This document shows, piece after piece, positions 1 through 12,200 of a stretch of 64,000 nucleotides of DNA. The translations under genes and the position numbers were made by a program. The notes under the pieces were generated by a model. That model was not told the DNA's origin, searched no databases, and saw only the letters and a program-made list of their open reading frames with translations. This DNA is from Mesostigma viride (taxonomy: Eukaryota > Streptophyta > Mesostigmatophyceae > Mesostigmatales > Mesostigmataceae), in the NCBI GenBank assembly GCA_009746045.1, contig RPFO01000038.1, forward strand, positions 299,759 through 363,758. Direction: 5' to 3'. The first letter of the stretch is position 1. Every line of letters begins with the position of its first letter.

Positions 1-152
1 TCTGGTATGTGCTATCCTGTTCACGTTTTATTGCATACTGTATCAAGGTTTTGGGTCGAATCGTATACCTATCAATAAGTTCATGGTTGTAATAAGGAAT
101 TAGTTCAATTAGCAATCTATATACCATGCAGTGGATGAGTATCACACTTCAT

Positions 153-685
153 GACCTTTATGTAAACAACAAACTGTCGACACCCCCTAGGGCTCCCCCA
201 GAATAGATTCTAGCCAGCTGTCTAGAAGAGGGCAATCGACATAGCTTTTACATTATAGCATGACTTGCCATGTATTTCTCGAGCATAGTATACTGATCTA
301 GCCCCAACGGCTTAGAGTAGCCCCAACGGTTTAGAGTGGCATGAACGCAATCACATTAGCCCAGCCATGGCTCAGCGTGGCCATTTGCTTATGCCTTAGC
401 AGACGCCCGTTGAGCCCACTTCACCTTTCTTGTACAGCATCAGCTATGCTTCAGCCTACCTCTGGTATCGTTAATAATGGTTGTCCCACAGTGATGCGCC
501 CCGGCCCCGTGATGTGGATAGAGCGCTCGATGTGGCCTGCCCACCGACTGGTGGGCGGTGGCAGTGAGAGAAGCTAGGGCGCCCTCCCTCCCTCTCATTG
601 TGTACAGGGGTTGAAGGTTCCTCTACTTTGTATTGGCACCCACGTGACGCAGTCACGTGATAATTAACTAATTAATAAATTAATT
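153..685 (+). mobile_element. TTAA-tailed retroposon, 3' fragment (subfamily C)
   Basis: A 5'-truncated retroposon consisting almost entirely of 3' untranslated sequence. It matches, with divergence, the 3' part of the copy at 47368-48221. Near its end is a perfect hairpin (CACGTGAC, loop GCA, GTCACGTG; 641-659), followed directly by an AATTAA-type tail (660-685). The 9-base sequence ACACTTCAT occurs immediately before (144-152) and after (686-694) the element, so I read it as a target-site duplication from reverse-transcription-based insertion. No coding capacity remains. The 143 bases to its left show nothing recognisable. Confidence 0.7.
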
Positions 686-974
686 ACACTTCATACAATT
701 GATGAGACAACCAAGTGAGTGTCAAACGGCTACCGGCGACCTCTACGTGCATTGTATTGTTTTTCATCAAGATTGAGACATTAGCTAGAGTTTTTGAGAG
801 GCACGCCCATGGGATAAACACCTTAGAATATTTTATCCTAATTGAAAATCCACTTTTCCGGTCAAAAAACCACTTTTTTTTTTTTGGCGTATAATACGCG
901 TATAATACGCGTATAATACGGCAATACGCAATACGCCGAGGTTTTGCCGTATTGCCGTATTGCCGTACTGGCTC

Positions 975-3423
975 ACACTGGTGACAGGTTGATCCGGCCA
1001 GGAAGAAAGTGCGTCATCCAATACATCATCGCCCCCGAAACCAGGGGGAGCGGGGGTGTTACTGCCATGAGAAAGGTCGCCACACAAGGCAGCACCACGG
1101 GAACCCCACACGGGGAGGAGACCTGCAGAGGCACCAGGGGACGCCGGAGGAGAATAGCCGGTGCTGTCAGCCGTGCTCTCCAGGTCAACCGAGGTACTCA
1201 AATGCGGCGGAGGCATCCCCGCCCCGGCGTGTTCATATGACGCCGCAGAACGCGAGTGGCCAGAGGCCTGTCCGCGCAACAGAGGGGCATGCTGTCGAGC
1301 ATCTGACACGGTGAGGTAAGATGTCGGCGCCGAGGCAGGAGCCGGAGCCGTCGGAGCATGGCCGTTCCGCACAAGTGCCTGGATGGCCGCAGCGGCGGCC
1401 GGGGGAGAACGAAACGCTCAGGAGTCCCCCCGATGCTGACATAGCTGTCCTCACGGCCTGCGGGCAAGGCAGTGGAGGGCGTTGCCGGCCCCCCAGAGTC
1501 CTCGGCAGAGGCAGAGGGTAACTGCAAAGGGGCAGGAGTCAGCATGTCGGCGGGAAAGAGGTCGGCCTCCGCAAAGGGGGCCGCCGGGAGCCACTGCGCA
1601 GCCTGCGGGGCCCGGTTGCGCCACGTCTCGTCGAACTGCACGTGCTTGCGCTCGATGACACGCCCGCCGCCCGTCGCCTTGTCGGGCACCCATACGAGGT
1701 AGGCCGGGGAGTCAAGCTTGTATCCCACGAAGAGGCCATCCTCAGCGCGAGAATCAAACTTCTCACGGGCTGCCCCCTCAACCAAGACGTGGGAGGGGCA
1801 GCCAAACACACGCATGCCGGATAAATCCGCAGGGCGCCCATACATGAGGAAGTAGGGCGTTGCGTGCTCCGGGTTGCTGCGGCAGGGCAGCCTGTTGATG
1901 ATGTAGATGGCGCATGCAAAGGCTAGAGCCCAGAACTCCTTGCCGAGGCCAGCATGCGCCAGCATGCTCCTGGTCATGCTAACTGCGACGCCCCAGAATC
2001 GCTCCGCCACGCCGTTCTGCTCCGGCGTATAGGGGGACGAGAACTCTTGCCGCACGCCATACTCGGCGCAGACGGCGCGCCAGTCCTGGCCAGTGAAAAC
2101 CGCGTCTTGGTCGGAGCGAAGCTCCACAGGCGCCGTGGCCGCGGACGCCCGGAACGGCTTGATCTCCGTGGCCAGGAAGTGACGCAGGCTCCCAACGGCA
2201 GCGTCCTTCGTCTTCAAGAAGTAAACCCAGTGAAAACGAGTGGCTTCATCCGTGATGCCCAGGACATACCGCCAGTCCCCCAACACGGCAGGGGTCCGCA
2301 TGGGACCTAGCAGGTCGCAGTGCAGGCGATGGCGAGGGGTCGCGCAGCGTGGCGTCGTGCTGGGGGGAAAGCTGCTCCGCCGCAAGTGACCGGCAGGGCA
2401 GGAAGGACACGTGGGAGCCTTGGGACCGTGGGTCACCATGTTTGAGGCGGGGTCGGCGGCTAGCCGAGCAATACGATCCGCGCCAGCGTGTCCGAGGCGC
2501 AGGTGCCACTGCATCAGGTCCACGGGGGCGGCTGATGTGGCGAGGGCATGGGGCGCCACCCCGCGGAGCAAGTAAATGCCGTCACACTCCACGAGGGGGA
2601 ACGTGCGGGTCCCCAAAGTGAGGCGCAGGTGCTTAAAGTCCACATCATGGCCGGCTTTAAAGAGCTGGCTCACCGAGAGTAGGCGGGCCTGAAGGCCTGG
2701 GACATACAAAGCTGGGCCGAGGTGCACGTCCGGGGTGCCGAGCCGGAGAAGCAGAGGGCCCCTGCCGCCCGCATGCAGATTGCCGCCCGAGCCGGTGATG
2801 CGCAGCCGGAAGGCGGGATCAAATCCATCGCCAAAGTCCGCCCGGTGAGGCGTCATGTGGTACGTGGCACCCGTGTCAACCACCCACTCCGGGGCACACC
2901 TAGCCGAGGCCGTTGCGGCCGTGTGAAGCACAGAAGGAGCGGTGGTTGAGGAACCAGCCGTCGAGTCCGAGGAGGTGCTGGGGCGGGGTGCCGAGAGACG
3001 ACTGCCCGAGCGGGACGGGGAAGGCGCAAGGCCGTGCACTGGACGAAGCGAGGCCTGCCCGTGAGGCTGCACACCGTCGCGCAGGGAAGCACCTAAAGGG
3101 TTGGCGCGCAGGGAAGCACACAAAGGGCCTCGACCCACGTGGAACGCGTACGTCGTCTCCAAGGGAGGCAGGCCTGCGTCGGTGTGATGGGCGTGCCCGG
3201 CGCCGTCACCGCGGAGGTGAGCAGGGCGCTGGGCGGGATGGGCAGTCCAGCAGGTGGCGGCGTCATGTCCAGGCTTGGCGCAGACGGAGCAGGGCGGCCC
3301 GCGACCACGCCCGACCCCTGCGCCACCACCGCGACCACCACCGCGCCCGCCGCGCCCCCCGCTGCTACCGCCATGGCCGTGGCCGTTGCCGTGGCCATTG
3401 CCGTGGGCGCGGCCGTTGCCGTG

Positions 3424-3505
<82 letters not shown>

Positions 3506-4510
3506 CTTCCGGTGCCGTTGCTGTTGCCGTTGCCGTTGCCGCGGGCACCGCCATTCCGTGGGCCACGCCCCCGGCCAGGGGTATGGTACGCGTGGTTGGA
3601 GGCAGAGCCAGAATCTGCAGGGGACGGGAGGCCACCCGTCAGCAGATCTTCAACTTCCATCAGGCGCTGCCGCAGGACCGGAACAGTCTCGACCTCGTCA
3701 AGACGGAGGGAGATTAGCGCGGGCCGGTACTCGGCGCGCAGACCGCTGAGGACGCTGGCAATGAAGGCAGCGACTGGGAACGTAATGCCTGCAGCCTGTA
3801 GCTTGGCGTACAGCAGTTCCGAGCGGTTCACATACGGCTCCACAGTCTCGCGAGCAGTTTGACGAAGTTGGGCCATTTGTTTCCACAAGTCCAGACGCAT
3901 GGACTTGGTGAGCTTGCCATGCTCATAGACCTGGATGAGCTTGGTGATGGCCAGACTGCCCAGGCGACGATCCAGGGGGAGCGTCTGCATCAAGGCACGC
4001 GCAGGCCCATCGACGACGGCCAACAAGGCAACGTAAAGGAGCCGATCCAGTTGCACGTTCTGGACAACACCTGCCAGCACTCCAAGGAGGCCAGCATAAA
4101 GGGAAACAAGGCCCAAAAAATGGTCCTTAAAAGGGATCCACAGCGTCCAATCTGAGCCGGTAAAAACCTTGACCCCACGAACATCCTTCAAAAGCTCCTT
4201 GCAAGCCACAAAGGAGGCTCGGGCGGGGCCCCCCCCGCCGTACCGCGGCTCAAACCACCACCGTCAACCGCCCGATTCTCACCATCGGGAGCACCGAGGG
4301 CGGCGTCCTCGTCACCACCGGGCGGGGCAAAGCCAGGGCAGCCAGCCCAGCTGCTGCGTCAAAAAATACTTCGCCTGGGAGACCCGAATCGGTTAGAGTT
4401 ACGGAAGTTGCAGTCAAAGCGGCCAGACCGGCAGAGTCGTCGGCATCAAAATCGTTACTGCCAGCAGCGCGACTCGCGGAAGCGACCTGGCTACGAGTGC
4501 CGGAAGCCAT
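975..4510 (-). pseudogene. Copia Gag-protease-integrase polyprotein, frameshifted
   Basis: Translation probably begins at 4510 (MASGTRSQ...). The frame changes near the G8/C4 run at about 4227-4238, then stays open to about 1390, where a second shift moves into the linker that runs to about 975. In order it shows a gag UBN2-like region; a Gly-Asn repeat tract (3427-3504); a CCHC knuckle CSVCAKPGHDAATCW (about 3300); an aspartic protease motif WVVDTGATYHMT (about 2870); a GAG-pre-integrase zinc region with WHLRLGH and CPSC; and an integrase core with D in HCDLLGP (about 2312), D in RSDQDAVF (about 2105) and E in YTPEQNGVAERF (about 2020). All three catalytic integrase acids are kept. Two frameshifts and the absence of RT show it is not functional. 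Confidence 0.85.
3427..3504. repeat. In-frame (GTTGCC)n hexamer in gag
   Basis: About 13 near-perfect copies of a 6-base unit within the gag coding strand. On the minus strand they encode alternating Gly-Asn residues just before the Gly/Arg-rich segment and the zinc knuckle. The unit length keeps the frame. Imperfect copies flank it from about 3370 to 3540. Confidence 0.85.
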
Positions 4511-4740
4511 TCCAGCAAAAAACAGCAGAAAACTCCGAAAAAAAGGTAACGTTGACCAAGAGATTCCGGCCAGGAATCGAACCAAGCACCTTTTGTATTA
4601 CGCGCCAGACGGGAATCAAACCTCCGCCTACGCTGTCGTCATGCAAATCTTGCCGAAATACACAAATCTAAAGTCAACCGCGAGCAGAGCCTCCGGAAAC
4701 GACTTTTACCAGCGGTAAGCAGGTCGAAAGGCGTGCGAAC

Positions 4741-4757
4741 CGCACTCCGATGCCATG
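4741..4757 (-). other. Putative tRNA primer-binding site of the copia element
   Basis: On the minus strand the sequence CTCCTAACA is followed by TGGCATCGGAGTGCGG. An LTR ending in CA followed by TGG is the standard junction, and TGGCATCGGAG resembles the initiator-methionine tRNA primer site (TGGTATCAGAGC in plant copia elements). This sets the inner edge of the LTR at about 4757. It is one position variable and partly diverged, so the tRNA identity is inferred. Confidence 0.55.
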
Positions 4758-5016
4758 TTAGGAGTGAGAAAACAATGTTTGCCACAAAGTTTTACTTTAT
4801 TTCACTCAGATAAAAATAAGTCTCAGTCGGCAGCTGGCCGGCTGCTAGTTCCACCACAGGAGTGTGTGAGGTGTGAGGTACTAAGAGGGCAAACAAGGTG
4901 CGTAGCTTCGCCTTTTAAACAATTCCAGGCTCAGCTACTGGGTAGCAGTTATGATCTACCTACAACGTGGCCACACCAAACCGGTTCTTTTCTGACTGTG
5001 TGGCAGTTACAATCAT
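4757..5016 (-). repeat. Probable 5' LTR of the copia element
   Basis: The inner end is fixed by the primer-binding site. The outer end is uncertain and placed at a TG dinucleotide near 5016. On the minus strand it holds a TTTAAAAGG TATA-like sequence (about 4912-4920). The second LTR is missing, so the length cannot be confirmed by comparison. Confidence 0.4.
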
Positions 5017-6227
5017 AACGTGATCTCAAGCCAACCATTCACAACCAAAGTTCAAGGTCAGTCACAGAATGACTGGGTCACTTATGGAACAGAACTTAAA
5101 CATGCGGCACATGCACGTTCATGTAGTCCAGAGCTAGCACTAAACTATAAGTACTAGTTTCAGGCAGGTGTGTCGATACTTCTGACACCTGTGCCAGGTG
5201 CAGGGTGCGGTGCGCCATTTCGCGGCTCGTGAGTCGTGACTCCGGCACGCCACGGGTCGGACACAGCCAGTGACAAATGGCCTGGTGCCAGTTCAGCGCC
5301 TTCCTTCTTCTGGGAGATCTCGTCGAACACCCCACACGTGTACCTAAAGATGTAGCAACACGTAAATACAGACCTGTACGCTGTAGCCCTCCACCTCTAG
5401 AGCATGACGTAAGCCATGGTCGAATACACGGAGTGCCGAACTGGATGATCACATCAATGGGAACAAACGTATTAAATGTGGGATACGCGACTGTTATTAA
5501 CGACGGCGTCCTAACTATTACCCGCCTGTCGCATCGTGCATCACGCAGCCCGCCAAACCTAGGACGTGTAGATACCCGTCGCGGCGGTTCCCACAAGGAA
5601 AGCTGACCACCTGCAGAGTTTTCCAAGTTCCACCCCAATTCAGCAGCAGGCACGTCGAGTTCAGTACCTTCGCATCAGGCGTGAAGTTCCATGGTGGCGT
5701 AACGTGGCAAGTCCTCATGTGCCACGGATCCTACGGCATGCTCCCTTAACCCGCCATTGAAAAGCACGGAGAGATCTCATTTTATTATCGCCAGGCAAGA
5801 ATCCAAACAATTAACGACTTGCCTAGACGCGCACTGATCAGGAAGCAGGAGAGAATGCCCGCCACCTGTCAGCGTGGTGCCCGCCAGGAAAGACCGCGAA
5901 AGATACAAAATCACTCTGCCTTTAACATGTTTGGCCCAATGCAAGCAACAAAGCGCTGTGCTCACGCTCGATCCTTCCGTGTGTCATCCGTCGGTGACTT
6001 GGACTGCCTGTGCGTTATCAACATCTCTATTAATGAATGTGTCGGCCGCAGCCTGCTCGGGGTTTCCGAGCGCCAAGTCGTGCTGTAAACGAGAAGTAAC
6101 CAACAGGCTAGTTTTCTGTGGTTTGGACGCCAAGCAGCCGAAGCCGCTAACGAGCACTTTCCTTACGGCCTTTCCCGTGCGCCGATTTTCTCCAGTGTCT
6201 GGTTCCCACGGGTTAAAGCGTTTGAAA
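5017..6227. other. Upstream region of the first fumarate reductase gene
   Basis: No gene recognised. Open frames here (for example 5096-5653 minus) have no recognisable domain or protein-like composition. The reading frame of exon 1 remains open leftward to at least 5874, with an in-frame ATG at 6033 that would add a 65-residue basic, Ser/Ala-rich leader. The promoter presumably lies here, but no clear TATA box or initiator can be assigned. Confidence 0.5.
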
Positions 6228-9200
6228 ATGACGTCTATGAATGCTTATTCTCCACTCCATAGTGCACCGACTCATATCGCCATTATTGGCGGAGGCCTGG
6301 CAGGCTTATCCGCAGCCATCCAAGCCAGCAAAGTCGGGCCAAATGTGAAAGTTTCATTGCTCGAAAAATGCCCAAAGATTGGTGGCAATTCTGCGAAGGC
6401 ATCGTCAGGAATGAGCTGCGTTGAGGTGAGTACTTTTTTTAAAGAAAACTTTCTGCTGCAATCGTGCAATGGCGTTCAGCTTGAATAGAAGCCCGATGTC
6501 ACAGCAACATCTGTAGGGCAATTACCTATTTATTATTAGGCTCTCCTCATGTTCTTGCTGTTGCAGTGTTTGACAGTAGCAAAAGGCAGAACACAGTTAA
6601 TAACTAATCATGTGCCTGGATTTTGTGTTCAGATGGTGCCTTGTAGGAGGGGTCAGCATGCAAGTACTAAGATCCTAACATTATTTTGAGTACCGGAGGT
6701 ATTGTAAGTATTTGAAGCCTTTTATATACTTCACTCTCCCTCCGCACCTTCTGAATACGGCGTCCAGCAGTGCCCAGGTCATATCAAATCTCTTATCGTT
6801 GTAAGTCTCGGGCAAGGTGTAGTGCACAGAGTCCCCATTTCGGTCTCTGTGTCATGCTCTCTTTCCCTTATTCGTGCACCAGCGGGGTTAGCTTTTGAAG
6901 GCGACAAGTCTGCATTTGCCATGGAAACGTTGTCTTTATATTTTGTCTATATTGGTATTTACTATGGTCACTCTTTCCCAGGCAGGGCAAGTTTGTGGAC
7001 TCTTAGGACCAGCAGCATGCGTAATTTGGGAAGCAGCTCAAGACGATGTCATGGATGCAGGGCTACTTGCCTGCTTTGGCTAGATGTTGGGTGAGTGTTG
7101 AAAAACCTCACAGTTGAGTGACTGCAGTCAGAACGGGAGCATGGATCGCTTTTTCAATGATCGCAGTGGTTGACTGAAGTGTTCGTTGTGAGTGTAGTAA
7201 CGGCAGTAGTTGTTTGGCGAGTGCTGTGATTGAGGTAACTGTGTCAGAAGTGGATAGTAATTTCAATGGTTTTGGGCCCTATTGGCTCCTTCAATTCTCT
7301 ACAATGCTGGTGATCAGACGGTACACGCGGGACATGAGTGAGGACATTTCCGGTCATGTGGTTTTCTAGGATTGTTGGTGAGTCGGTAGGCCCTAGCAGC
7401 CGTCTTTGCCCCGGACAAAACGCATCCATGTGCCACTCCCCTCCCTTGCCACCGCAGCGTCACTTGCTCTGGATGACAAAAATGTCGCTTGTTGCGTGAT
7501 GCAGGTTGCATGCCTAAAGACAATAGGACGAGCATTGAAGTGACAAAGTGGCATGCAACAGGGCACTGGTTCCCCTGACCAACGTGCTCCTCCGTTCCAT
7601 GGTGTAACTGTTTGCGTGCCTGTTGCAACACTGCAGGATGCTTACCACGAGAAGGAGGTCCGCGCATTTCTTCAGGACACCATTGCCTCGGGCGGTGGCC
7701 TGTCCAATAAGGAACTGGTCCAACAGCTGGTTGGCCTCAGCAGGTGAGCCGTGTGTGGCCTGGTTGTTCCGTCTGACAGCTGGTGAGGCGCAGCATCTGA
7801 GCCCTGCCGTGCGCGCTGAAGCTTTTCGTCTTCCAATCAGGAGGCTTGGGGCATCTCTGTCCAAATGGGTATGGTAGGGTGGGAGCAGGAGGATCTTGCG
7901 TGTGTGGCTCCATGGTGGGCTCCGTTGGATACTGTATTTCATCCCATGCCGTAATCGTGTTCTCTGCTCTTCTTTCTTCACCATGCTTTCATGTGTTACC
8001 ACACCCTGCGAGCTGCACACCTGTGTCCCTCTTCTTGCACCTGGCACCGCGTATCATTTTCGTCGCTCTCGGCCCATCACACACGTTGGCTTCACTGGGT
8101 TCCATTCATTTCGGTCCTCTGGCTCGCTCCCAATCCGTGCCGCCACCTGTGTGTTCGTGCCCCCGCAACCTGTTGCGTGTGACAGCGATGCACTCGAGTT
8201 CCTGCGCTCCATGGGCCCTGACATGGCGCAAGTCGTGCTCACGGGCGGGCACTCCGCACCACGCACGCGGCGACCGGGGCCCGACGCGGCGACTGGTAAG
8301 TGGCGCAGCTTGCTCTTCTCCCCTCTAATTAATATTGTCGGAGGTCCCTCTTGTCATTATTATTGGTTCCAAACACTGACGGAGTCCTCTAGTCAGTGAT
8401 GCTGCTCCTTAGGTCATGCTCAAGGTATTTCCCCAGATTTTCAACCATCGTACATTACTTGCCCATCTCTGGGAGCATGCACGGGGGACCCAAGTATAAA
8501 AACATAAGCCTTCATGGGGGCATTGTAGGAGTGCTTTGCGGCTACCCAGATCAACAATGCGCCCAACGTCATATGCCTGTAGCCATTTTGCCATCAGCGG
8601 TTTTTTTGTTTTCAAGCTCGGGCAGCTAATGTGTGCATACGTCTATGGACTTGTCCATGGTGAAGGTCTTGGCGGTACAGTGGTTTTGATGGGCTCCGAT
8701 GCTGCATGTGGTCGCGTTGGTCATGCTGTGGATGGCCGGGTGTTGGATATTTCTTTGGAGGCTGCCCAATCTGTCGGCCTCGAGTCCTGTCAAGGTAGGG
8801 GCGGATATGGTTGTGTCTGTGCCTATGAGGGCAAGGAAAGCATGGGCTGATACCCTCCTTTTTCTATTTTGGTTACCCTGATGTTCCACACTTGTGTTCG
8901 CAGGTGCTGTGCTCCCTGTGGGTGTCTCCCTCATCACCAACCTGACCAAGTATCTGCAGAAGAATCTGCCTAATGTTGAGGTCATCACCAAGGCCAAGGG
9001 TAAGAGAGCTGCCATGTCCATGCGGTTGTTTTGGTGGGGAAAAGATGCAAAATTCACTTAAGAGTGCATACGAAGGCTTGGAATTTTCAGCTTGGAGTTA
9101 CATTGATAGAGCGCGGATAGGATGCCTGACCTCTGTTTTAGAAAACACGGGGACTGGATCCAGGCCTTGGGACCACGGTGGGGCGCGGTTGATACTGGGT

Positions 9201-12200
9201 GGTTGAGGTTTTACGGCATGCCCTGGCCATGCGTGATAGATGCCAGCACACGCCCGAGTGTGAAGTACCGTCTTGCCAGCACTGCGCATCGACTGTGCCG
9301 CGGGGGCTGGGTGGGATTCCCCTTGTCTGCTCTCCTGGCTCCTTGATCCCGGGCTTGTGTTGCAGTCCATGTCTTGAGGAGGGAGCTGCTACAATGATAT
9401 GCCTTGATTTCCTTTCCATGCTGCTTTTCCAAGTCACAGCAGAAGCCTGTTGTAAGCATGGAGTCAATAGCAGCAAGCGATGTGTTTCTGTCCTACAGTG
9501 ACCAAGCAGTCAATGACGACAACAAAGAAAGAATGTGGTCCTGGGTCTGTCCTTCTGTGACCAAGCAGTCAATGACGACAACAGAGAAAGAATGTGGTCC
9601 TGGGTCTGTCCTTCTGTGACCAAGCAGTCAATGATGACAACAGAGAAAGAATGTGGTCCTGGGTCTGTCCTTCTGTGACCAAGCAGTCAATGACGACAAC
9701 AGAGAAAGAATGTGGTCCTGGGTCTGTCCTTCTGTGACCAAGCAGTCAATGACGACAACAGAGAAAGAATGTGGTCCTGGGTCTGTCCGTCTGTGACCAA
9801 GCAGTCAATGACGACAACAGAGAAAGAATGTGGTCCTGGGTCTGTCCTTCTGTGACCAAGCAGTCAATGACGACAACAGAGAAAGAATGTGGTCCTGGGT
9901 CTGTCCTTCTGTGACCAAGCAGTCAATGACGACAACAGAGAAAGAATGTGGTCCTGGGTCTGTCCGTCTGTGACCAAGCAGTCAATGATGACAACAGAGA
10001 AAGAATGTGGTCCTGGGTCTGTCCTTCTGTGACCAAGCAGTCAATGACGACAACAGAGAAAGAATGTGGTCCTGGGTCTGTCCTTCTGTGACCAAGCAGT
10101 CAATGACGACAACAGAGAAAGAATGTGGTCCTGGGTCTGTCCTTCTGTGACCAAGCAGTCAATGATGACAACAGAGAAAGAATGTGGTCCTGGGTCTGTC
10201 CTTCTGTGACCAAGCAGTCAATGACGACAACAGAGAAGGAATGTGGTCCTGGGTCTGTCCTTCTGTGACCAAGCAGTCAATGACGACAACAGAGAAGGAA
10301 TGTGGTCCTGGGTCTGTCCTTCTGTGACCAAGCAGTCAATGACGACAACAGAGAAGGAATGTGGTCCTGGGTCTGTCCGTCTGTGACCAAGCAGTCAATG
10401 ACGACAACAGAGAAGGAATGTGGTCCTGGGTCTGTCCTTCTGTGACCAAGCAGTCAATGACGACAACAGAGAAGGAATGTGGTCCTGGGTCTGTCCTTCT
10501 GTGACCAAGCAGTCAATGATGACAACAGAGAAAGAATGTGGTCCTGGGTCTGTCCTTCTGTGACCAAGCAGTCAATGAGGACAACAGAGAAGGAATGTGG
10601 TCCTGGGTCTGTCCTTCTGTGACCAAGCAGTCAATGACGACAACAGAGAAAGAATGTGGTCCTGGGTCTGTCCTTCTGTGACCAAGCAGTCAATGACGAC
10701 AACAGAGAAGGAATGTGGTCCTGGGTCTGTCCGTCTGTGACCAAGCAGTCAATGACGACAACAGAGAAAGAATGTGGTCCTGGGTCTGTCCTTCTGTGAC
10801 CAAGCAGTCAATGATGACAACAGAGAAAGAATGTGGTCCTGGGTCTGTCCTTCTGTGACCAAGCAGTCAATGATGACAACAGAGAAAGAATGTGGTCCTG
10901 GGTCTGTCCTTCTGTGACCAAGCAGTCCATGATGACAACAGAGAAAGAATGTGGTCCTGGGTCTGTCCTACAGTGACCAAGCAGTCCATGATGACAACAG
11001 AGAAAGAATGTGGTCCTGGGTCTGTCCTACAGTGACCAAGCAGTCAATGATGACAACAGAGAAAGAATGTGGTCCTGGGTCTGTCCTACAGTGACCAAGC
11101 TGAAGACGGAGCCGGCCGACACTGCTCCTGTCAAAGTGACCGGCGTGGAGTACGTAAATGAAGAGGATGGCAGCGTGCATACCCTGGACGCCGACGCAGG
11201 TGAGTGCGTGCAGTTAGGTTTTCCTCACTGTCCTCACTGTCCACAACCCATTGAAGGGGCCCAACCATTCTGTAAGCCAACCTTTTTAGACTGCCGCTTT
11301 TGTTTTCGTTCCCCCCCCCCCCCTGCGGGATGTGGATGATTTGTACCCTTTGGCATGCGTGAGCGGCCTCAGTGGATGCTTGTATAGGTGGATGTTTGTA
11401 ACCATGGTCTGTGCAGTCCGGGCTCTTGAACAGGACATCAATGGGTAAAACATGGCGGGGCATGGCAGGTTGCTGCAGAACTGCTGCTGTATGTAGCCTC
11501 CTGAAGGGATGAGTTGTGCCTGGAGAGTTGGATATGCTCTAGTGCTTCCCAACAAGGCCCCCCCCCCCCCAACAGATTCTTCTGCTTTAGAGGCACCCCC
11601 ACTTGTTACTGGTCTCTCTCTCCTCCCGTATGTTTCCCTCCTGGTTGGGTTGCGTGGCCCGTGCAGCCATGGTATATCATCTCCCTTCTCGGCTAACAGT
11701 ACATGAAACAGCCATGGTATATCATCTCCCTTCTCGGCTAACAGTACATGAAACAGCCATGGTATATCATCTCCCTTCTCGGCTAACAGTACATGAAACA
11801 GCCATGGTATATCATCTCCCTTCTCGGCTAACAGTACATGAAACAGCCATGGTATATCATCTCCCTTCTCGGCTAACAGTACATGAAACAGCCATGGTAT
11901 ATCATCTCCCTTCTCGGCTAACAGTACATGAAACAGCCATGGTATATCATCTCCCTTCTCGGCTAACAGTACATGAAACAGCCATGGTATATCATCTCCC
12001 TTCTCGGCTAACAGTACATGAAACAGCCATGGTATATCATCTCCCTTCTCGGCTAACAGGACATGAAACAGCCATGGTATATCATCTCCCTTCTCGGCTA
12101 ACAGTACATGAAACAGCCATGGTATATCATCTCCCTTCTCGGCTAACAGTACATGAAACAGCCATGGTATATCATCTCCCTTCTCGGCTAACAGTACATG

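Larger units (their letters stand above)
975..5016 (-). mobile_element. Truncated Ty1/copia LTR retrotransposon
   Basis: Minus-strand element with one LTR (about 4757-5016), a primer-binding site, gag, protease and integrase. It stops in the proline-rich linker after integrase. Reverse transcriptase, RNase H and the second LTR are absent, so it is a dead 3'-truncated copy. The break lies in short direct repeats of CGTATAATA and GCCGTATT (about 888-965). The domain order gag-protease-integrase with no RT yet reached is diagnostic of Ty1/copia, because Ty3/gypsy elements have integrase last. No target duplication can be tested because the 3' end is missing. Confidence 0.85.

Noticed and set aside
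975-1372. Copia reverse transcriptase
   Set aside because: The frame here is only the Pro/Ser-rich linker after integrase; no YVDD-type or other RT motif occurs in any frame to the left.
2913-3862. Plus-strand open frames of 192-278 residues antisense to gag
   Set aside because: They are Arg/Pro/Ala-rich shadow frames of a GC-rich coding strand carrying recognised Gag motifs on the other strand.
4555-4640. tRNA gene on the minus strand (GGTTCGATTCC and GTTTGATTCCC T-arm-like motifs)
   Set aside because: Two T-arm-like strings occur, but I could not pair an acceptor stem or find D- and anticodon arms at the right distance. It is probably chance or a decayed tRNA fragment in the copia leader.
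5096-5653. 185-residue minus-strand open frame upstream of the fumarate reductase gene
   Set aside because: No domain, no compositional sign of coding, and overlapping open frames on the other strand of similar quality.
7017-7100. Extra fumarate reductase exon between exons 1 and 2
   Set aside because: Exons 1 and 2 join in phase 0 and the full model closes in frame; no peptide here resembles the family, though the loop after GMSCVE is shorter than in yeast Osm1.
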